Of a DNA stretch of 38,113 nucleotides, positions 32,253 through 38,113 are shown piece after piece (positions within the stretch are counted from its first letter, which is position 1; each line of letters begins with the position of its first letter). Position numbers and translations under genes: made by a program. The notes beneath the pieces were generated by a model. The model ran no database searches, had not been told where the DNA came from, and worked only from the letters and a program-made list of their open reading frames with translations. Location of the stretch: contig JAAMPI010000430.1 in assembly GCA_013054445.1 (NCBI GenBank), forward strand, positions 1 to 38,113, given 5' to 3'. The DNA comes from Cudoniella acicularis (Eukaryota > Ascomycota > Leotiomycetes > Helotiales > Helotiaceae).

Positions 32253-33248
32253 ATGGGCTTTACATTCGATTCGCCAATCTCCATCAAATCAGACGCCAAA
32301 ACCGTCGCCTACCGCGGCAAGAAAAGACACCAATCGACATCCTCCGTCTTCTCCCCCTCAACACCCTACCACCAAGCCACCACCAGCACCTCAACCCGCA
32401 GAGCCTCAACCTCCAACTCCACCTCCTTCCTCTCAAAAATCCTACATCCACTCGCCGCCAAGTCAAAGGACAAAGGGGCTGCTTTTACGTTACCAATACG
32501 TCAACGAGGGGAGCTGCAACCAGTAAAACCGTTCCCGATCCTGAAACTTCCCCGGGCGGTAAGGGAGAAGATTTACGGCTACGCAATTGCACGAAACGAA
32601 GTCCTCCATCTCGAGTTTAAACATCGACCTTCAGGCCTACCACCTAGTGTGCGCTACCGCCGCTGCCGAGGCTTAAATACCAAAGACTCGCCGTGCACCT
32701 CAGGAAAATGCAGGGAGTTGGGTATCCAAGATGGGGTTTACATTGGGTGGTTTGACAGCGGTGTATTTGGCCTACTTCTAAGTTGTAGGACCGTGCATGA
32801 AGAAGTAACGAATGTGCTGTATGCGCAAAACACGTTTGATTTCGAGCTGCCCTCTTGCTTCAACGCCTTCGCTTCTTCCGTGAAAAGGGAGAATTTGGAT
32901 CGCATCGAAAGCTTAACATTTACATTGCAAGCGCCGGAATGGGTTGCAGATGCTTCTCAATCAGCGCATCTTGAAGAAGAATGGGGGAAGATGTGGGAAA
33001 CGATTACAGAGATGAAGGGCGTGGAGGAGATTAGGGTGCGGATTAGGGTGCGGATTTTGGGGAGGGGAAGAGCGATAGGGAGGAGGGCGAGGGAGTTGTT
33101 ATTGCCTACATATGGGCCGGGGATTTGGAGGGATTTGGCAGTTTTTGTTGTGGAGGTGCCGTGGGAGGCCATGAGTGATGAGGATGAGAGTGATAGGCAG
33201 CCGAGGCCGTTTGAGTTGAGGGTGAGGAGGGGGTTGGGCGGTGTTTAG
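32253..33248 (+). CDS. DUF7730 domain protein
   Basis: A single exon of 331 residues starting MGFTFDSPISIKSDAK at the first in-frame ATG (the frame upstream begins only at TTG). The N-terminal 90 residues are Ser/Thr-rich and disordered. The core begins FPILKLPRAVREKIYGYAI, the F-box-like opening used by this fungal family, and continues through GLLLSCRTVHEEVTNVLYAQ and NTFDFELPSCFNAF. A pair of Cys-containing segments (RRCRGLNTKDSPCTSGKCRE) lies between. The C-terminal part has IRVRIRVRILGRGRAIGRRA and an acidic end. DUF7730 proteins are numerous in ascomycetes and have no proven function; the F-box resemblance hints at protein-protein contacts. Confidence 0.88.
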   Translation: MGFTFDSPISIKSDAKTVAYRGKKRHQSTSSVFSPSTPYHQATTSTSTRRASTSNSTSFLSKILHPLAAKSKDKGAAFTLPIRQRGELQPVKPFPILKLPRAVREKIYGYAIARNEVLHLEFKHRPSGLPPSVRYRRCRGLNTKDSPCTSGKCRELGIQDGVYIGWFDSGVFGLLLSCRTVHEEVTNVLYAQNTFDFELPSCFNAFASSVKRENLDRIESLTFTLQAPEWVADASQSAHLEEEWGKMWETITEMKGVEEIRVRIRVRILGRGRAIGRRARELLLPTYGPGIWRDLAVFVVEVPWEAMSDEDESDRQPRPFELRVRRGLGGV

Positions 33249-33462
33249 AGGGAGTTACTTTTTGAAGGAAAGATTCGGGGAGGTGATCGGGAGATGATCA
33301 TTTGATTATCGGACTTACTGATGATAATCGTACATTCTTTCGAAAGCGGTGTGCGAAGGGGGCTGCTTATGGATTACTCACTGAAGTAAAATGAAATTGT
33401 TACTTATGCTTCCGAACGTGTAGGGTGTCTTAGTTATTGTTTATTGCAAGAATTTGAAATGG

Positions 33463-33850
33463 ATCAGATGAAAGCTGCAGAAGAGGTCATGGTGCACACT
33501 GTAACTTGAAATAGGACCAAAAAAGGTTGCAATAACATATTCTTGTGTAGCTCGTGTCAATGTGGGCGGGAATCGGACATGTGAAAGCTGCATAAGATGT
33601 CGTGGTGTGACTCGTGTTAACATAGATTGACAGATGAATGCTACTGTAATACACCTTGGCGTAATTCGTATTAATATAAATTGTTAGGTGGAAGCTGTAA
33701 GACGAAAAGATCGTCGTGTAATTTGCGCTATCAGAACCTAAAGCGGAATAGATAAAAGCGACAAAATCTTGGCGTCAGAAATGGAAATAGAACAGATGGA
33801 GGATGCAGCTGAACACCATCGTATAATTGGTGTTGCCAAAAGTATTTTCG
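33463..33850. repeat. Degenerate tandem repeat array, unit about 55 bp
   Basis: A motif like GATGAAAGCTGCATAAGA, then TGTCGTGGTGTGACTCGTG and TTAACATAGATTG, recurs in diverged form. Anchor positions of the AAAGCTG-like word are 33471, 33523, 33584, 33637, 33691, 33757 and 33801, so spacing is mostly 52-66 bases. Copies share perhaps two thirds of positions, which implies an old array. No coding frame is conserved across copies. Confidence 0.6.
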
Positions 33851-34089
33851 GGCTGTGTGTGCTTGACCTGAGGATTTCGAAAGCTTCTGCGATCCGATAG
33901 GGACTTGCATAGAAAGTCACAACGACAAAATATACCGACATAAATGGCGCAAAAGTGCCGATGCCCGAAGCCGAGTCTGAGTCTCACCTCAAGGAGCTGA
34001 ACAAACAGCCTGTGCGAGGGCTTTTGTGAATCTAATTTGCGGTTGTCCTCACGGGATAATAAATTCCAAATTGCAAACTGAATAACAAG

Positions 34090-34250
34090 GTGAACTTTCG
34101 TGCGTGGATAATAGATTACGCAGTCTAGGATGTGTAAGAATTTCCCTGCGGTCATCCAGTAAGAAATAATGGGAACTTTCCCAGCTGAATAATAAAATGA
34201 AGCAGCCTTAGATGTGTAAAAATTTCCTTGTCGATCTCGAGTCGAGACGA
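34090..34250. repeat. Two diverged ~81-bp direct repeats
   Basis: AACTTTC recurs at 34093 and 34174. GGATGTGTAAGAATTTCCCTG (first copy, near 34128) corresponds to AGATGTGTAAAAATTTCCTTG (second copy, near 34209). Both copies also contain GGATAATA- or GAATAATA-type words. Confidence 0.5.
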
Positions 34251-36280
34251 TGCCGTGAAAACGCAATGATACCGCAGTTGTAATTCGAATTAAAAACCTA
34301 GAACTGTTTCTGCTTCCGCTTCCTTTTTCTCGTTGCATGATCCGGCACCTCCGATGAGTCCGATCCTCATGACTATCCAACAAACATCGCAATTTCAATG
34401 CAGGTGAAGATCTTCGGCATCCTCCCGGGCTTGACACCCGAAAGTCCTGCTTTCGAGGGTTCTTCGAGGCTGTGCTGTCTCCCGAGAACTTTGCTGTAGT
34501 GCTGACACCCAATGAACCCAGCACGGTAAAGACCCACCGCAAAGTCGCGCATAGCACACTGTAACAAGTACACGAGAATTGGTCGGAGCTTCAAAAGAAA
34601 CGGTCAAAACAAGAGGCAGAAACGCTGGTGAGTGGCAGCTCTTGGTTAAAACGTTTGACGAGGTCGCAGCACCCACACCGAGCATTAACTATTCGACGTT
34701 GAGCAGCGGCGTGACGGTTGAAAGGATGGGAGGATGTCGCTTTTGTTTGACTTGGCGGTTTCGCGAGGCAGAATGTTTCTGGCTATTGGCCTGTGCCCTG
34801 AGCCCTCGCGGTAAATGCTTGCTACAGTGGTGCAAGTGCATCGAGAAGAACTCCCCTGTGTAGGGCTGTGCATCAGAATAAGCAGAGTTTCTATTCGCCG
34901 ACCTCTCGAGTCTCGATCGACCGAGGTTTTTTAAGGTTCCAACTTAAACCCAAAGAAATGGAGAAAGCTCCGTGCACGAGTGTAGACGAGTTTGACCGCT
35001 GTAAAGTTGTATAAATTCAAGGACAAGACGGAGTTGTCTTTGGCTGTGGTGTTGGTTTGTTCAAGCGAAAGGCCTCCACGTTCTCCTTCGTGGAACGATT
35101 ATTCGAGATGTTCGGGTGATCTGTAATAGATGAGAAGAGGCGCTTTGCCAAGATTTCCAGTCCGAGCGCGTGTGGTCTAGATGTAATCTTGAATTGCTTG
35201 GCAGCATTCAGCCCTGGTGTTGTCAGTGTGAGAAGACAGAGCACGCTCCCCAAATCGGTTGCTTGATTGGGAGCAGCGATCGCTTGCGGCACAGTAAAAA
35301 AGCATTATTCAGGGGTCCAAATCCTGACGAACTCTAAATTCGCAGGATTCAAGGACGTAAAATAAGAACAGTACCGTACCTTACAGTACGTAAATACATG
35401 CTGCTGGCAGCTGGGTAACACCGGAGATAAAGATATAGCAACGAGGGAGAAAGCGGTCCTCCACGCACATGATATTTTGTTTTCCATGAAGTAATCGAGG
35501 GCTGCACTGACGTGATGATGTCTCTCGTTTTGCTGCCACTCCGCCAGCGTCTCTAAACCCCATCTAGACTATCGTGTGCCGTGGTGTTGGTCTACTGCCA
35601 GCAGTTTACTCGGGTGGCGCCAGCCCTTAGAGCCTAACAGAGGCTAAACCTCATTACAACATTCATCAGATTTTAATCTGGCAAAATATCCCCACTACAG
35701 CTCGAAACGGCGGTTAAGTGCTGGGGGTAATTCCTTTGGGGGTTAACGGCCTGCACAATGCAACCCTGATCGCCACACTAGTGTGGAAGCGCAGGCATGA
35801 TTGAACCAGCCAATGCCCAGGCGAAGAGATGAGCCAAATTGTAATATCGACCCAACCCATCGAGCCAGATTTGAGCTCCGATGTATCAGCCATGGACTTC
35901 CCCAGCCAAAGGTAGCTTCACAATCGGCTGAGACCCGCATGGGCATGGGCTCGTGCAGAAGCCACAACCATGGAAAAGTTACACCCGCTCAAGAGCCTGG
36001 TAGATTGTCCGTGGTGCTTTAAAGCTTGAATACCCCCCTTCTCTTTTGTGTCCCTCGAAAACGACCGAGTCTTGTAAAACTGCTCGGTGTTTCCGTTAGC
36101 ATCAGCAATCATTCTTTTAGAGCAAAGAGCATCGACATCAAAGACCACAATCTTTTAAGAATCATTGTACGGCACGAATAGATTAATCCTCCAGGAACCG
36201 GTATTCTCGACAATTGGGATAATATCTGGACGACACCATCAAAAAGCGTAATTGATATTTCATTTCGACCTACAGCAAAC

Positions 36281-37229
36281 ATGAAGCCAACATCACCTAT
36301 CTCGCTGTTTCTCTTCATCCACCTCGCATCCTCCGCACCAATCCCCATATCTCACAACACCCTAACCATATCATGTTCTCAAAAATCCTGCCGGGAACAC
36401 ATCATAAACCCAATCACCGGCCCAAATACCCCTCCAACAACATTCAATATTGCCAACAATCCACATTTCCCAGTTCATCAACTCTTTCCGAATGAACCCA
36501 TCGACAACAAACCCATCACGCCAAGCTCCGCGATATCACCATCTGCAGCCCTCTCAGTATCAAATCCCATTTCCTCATCCTACCTCCTCGCACTCTCGAG
36601 TTCTACGATACAAAACCCGCCTCAATCACCCGCTGCACCTGTATCTTCTCTTCCCGCGAAACCAACCAGTGCCCTTCCAAACCTTCGAAAGGAAGACGCA
36701 GAAAGATATTGGGCATCTCTTCGATCAGCGACCACTAAGGACAAAAATGGCGTGGAGATGGTAATGAGCGATGGATCCGTAGATCCACCACAGACCATGC
36801 GATGTTTAGATATGCAATTGGAAGCCGTGCCAGGCGGGTATTACATCCGACACCGAGCGACGTATGTTGTAAGAGAATACAGCGATGTTCTAGTTGTGGG
36901 AATCGTGCTGCTATTTTTGGTGATTGTCATTTGTGTGGAAGCAGTAGAGAAGTTTGGAAGCTTGTGAGTATTCCCCGCAAAGAATCAAACACCCGAATTT
37001 AAGCTAACAAAATTTCAGGCAAAACATCTTCTCCCGCAATCCCCTCCGAAGAAGCCGCGAACGCCGCCAGCACGGCGCAATATTCCTCGCCGAAGACGAA
37101 GACGTCGCATTCCTCGTCGAGAAACCCTTCTTCCTACAACCCGCACCAGCACCACGATTTAAGACAAAGACCGACGAAGAAAGCGAAAACGAAAAGATTC
37201 CATATGAAAGCAATGGCGAGATAGTGTAA
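36281..37229 (+). CDS. Predicted type I membrane protein, unknown function
   Basis: Two exons: join(36281..36963,37019..37229), 297 residues; the 55-bp intron has GTGAGT and TTTCAG with a GCTAAC branch. A signal peptide (SPISLFLFIHLASSAPI) is followed by about 180 outside residues rich in Pro, Ser and Asn with three cysteines (CSQKSC, then MRCLDM). A small folded part (ERYWASLRSATTKDKNG to GGYYIRHRATYVVREY) precedes one transmembrane span at about residues 202-220 (DVLVVGIVLLFLVIVICVE). The inside tail is basic then acidic (RNPLRRSRERRQHG; AEDEDVAFLVEKPFF). I recognise no family. Its shape suggests a cell-surface or endomembrane protein. Confidence 0.85.
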
Positions 37230-38113
37230 ATTAAAAAGAGGGAATTATATTGGGGTGCGCTTGTATATATTTGCTCGCATTTTCTGGTTTGGCGCAGGCA
37301 GGGAGGGACTAAACTTTATGAGTCGAACGGGACTTTGGAGTTGGGGAAATTTTGGCATATTTTCAAGGCGCTGGAAAATGAACGAACGTATCATGAGATT
37401 CATGAATACCCTTATCTTTTTTTTTTGGAGCAGCATCATGTTTATGGTTCATAATAGGAGGATATACTTCAATTCATTTGCTGGCATAACTTGCCCTCCA
37501 CAGGACTCTGTGTGTGCCTTGATTTTCGTTGCTATTGAATGGCTTCGTTCGGGCTCCCTTGATCTGAGGCACGAACTGCGGCACTGAGCGACACTTCATT
37601 TCTCCTCGTATAATCTCACTTGCGAAGGAAACAAATCCCAGCAATTGATGCCCTACGCTAGTGCACTTACTTCACTTAATAGGAAAGAGGGGCTCAACCA
37701 GTGTAAGTGCACATTGCACAAGATCTACTTGCCTCAAAAATTCAAAATCCTTTCCCAACTCCCAATTCCCAATCCCCTACCAACACACCCCATTTCCACA
37801 CCCCCTCCAACCCACAATCAAAATTTCAGAAACCTCCTCTCTCCTACATACAAGTACATACATACCCGCGATAACAAGGTCACAATTCCCAACAGTCCTC
37901 GTACTCCGTGCCCTCCCTCCGTTCCGCTCCGTCCGCAAATTCGCGCAATATGATAGGTCGACGTAACATGTCGGTATCGTGAGGCTGAGGTGGATTCATT
38001 CTTCCGCCTAGCATATGTACTCCGTATGCATGTACTGGAATCAGATTCCTCCCGACCGACCGGCAAAAGTCCAGGGTATGTAAAGCTCTGAGAAATTTGA
38101 ATGTGTATATAGG
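37230..38113. other. Downstream intergenic sequence to window end
   Basis: About 0.9 kb after the membrane-protein gene. Short overlapping frames are present, but none has a domain, a signal or intron support. The stretch 37740-37850 is C/A-rich and leader-like on the + strand, so a gene may begin beyond the window. Confidence 0.4.

Larger units (their letters stand above)
33249..36280. other. Gene-poor region with degenerate repeats
   Basis: About 3 kb with no recognised gene. It includes a degenerate ~55-bp repeat array (33463-33850), a pair of ~81-bp repeats (34090-34250) and a 14-bp palindrome CCACACTAGTGTGG at 35773-35786. A 260-codon minus frame (33775-34557) overlaps the repeats but lacks an ATG for its first 73 codons and matches nothing I know. 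Confidence 0.45.

Noticed and set aside
33775..34557. 260-codon minus-strand open frame
   Set aside because: It begins at GTG, its first ATG is about 73 codons in, it overlaps degenerate repeats, and the translation has no domain, signal or compositional sign of a real protein.
35743..36148. Overlapping 73-76 codon frames on both strands near 35.8-36.1 kb
   Set aside because: Translations have no recognisable features and overlap each other; treated as chance frames.

Overview
The window is nuclear DNA of a filamentous ascomycete (Pezizomycotina). The evidence is many genes split by short introns (mostly 44-95 bp, GT-AG, with CTAAT/CTGAC-like branch sites), typical fungal families (CON-10/KGG protein, Gpi2, DUF7580, DUF7730, STAND/NACHT proteins) and small AT-rich relic patches. 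Helotiales/Leotiomycetes is my best guess, from the feel of the proteins only. Exon joins were worked out by hand; where given as complete, every junction keeps frame and the summed length is a whole number of codons.

Layout. 30-3405 (-): a 985-residue C2H2 zinc-finger protein with a fungal ubiquitin-like domain. 4209-6340 (+): a DUF7580 protein, divergent from the first. 6769-9844 (-): a ten-exon UDP-glycosyltransferase of the sterol-glucosyltransferase type, with a VPS13/ATG2-like tail and one GC-AG intron. 10106-10372: a TA-flanked MITE. 10924-11566 (+): a secreted protein gene whose 3' end is broken by a solo LTR (11555-11915, 5-bp target duplication). 12664-13110 (-): a CON-10-type KGG-repeat protein. 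About 14110-14465: an AT-rich relic. 14746-17859 (+): a STAND protein (alpha/beta hydrolase plus NACHT) that reads through as four exons but carries a destroyed splice donor and an in-frame stop. 18924-22091 (-): a caspase-like protein with a C-terminal membrane segment. 23582-26225 (+): a conserved disordered protein whose frame is broken in this sequence. 26226-29793: a 3.5-kb gene-poor stretch with promoter-like sequence and a possible 37-residue membrane peptide. 29794-31274 (-): Gpi2/PIG-C. 32253-33248 (+): a DUF7730 protein. 33249-36280: gene-poor, with degenerate repeats. 36281-37229 (+): a predicted type I membrane protein.

The left two thirds look like an accessory region. They hold NLR-type and cell-death-type families (hydrolase-NACHT, caspase-like, DUF7580, C2H2/ULD) next to mobile-element relics and decayed genes. 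The right third carries a core housekeeping gene (GPI-anchor synthesis). The STAND gene and the caspase-like gene converge about 1 kb apart; a functional link is only inference from position and family.
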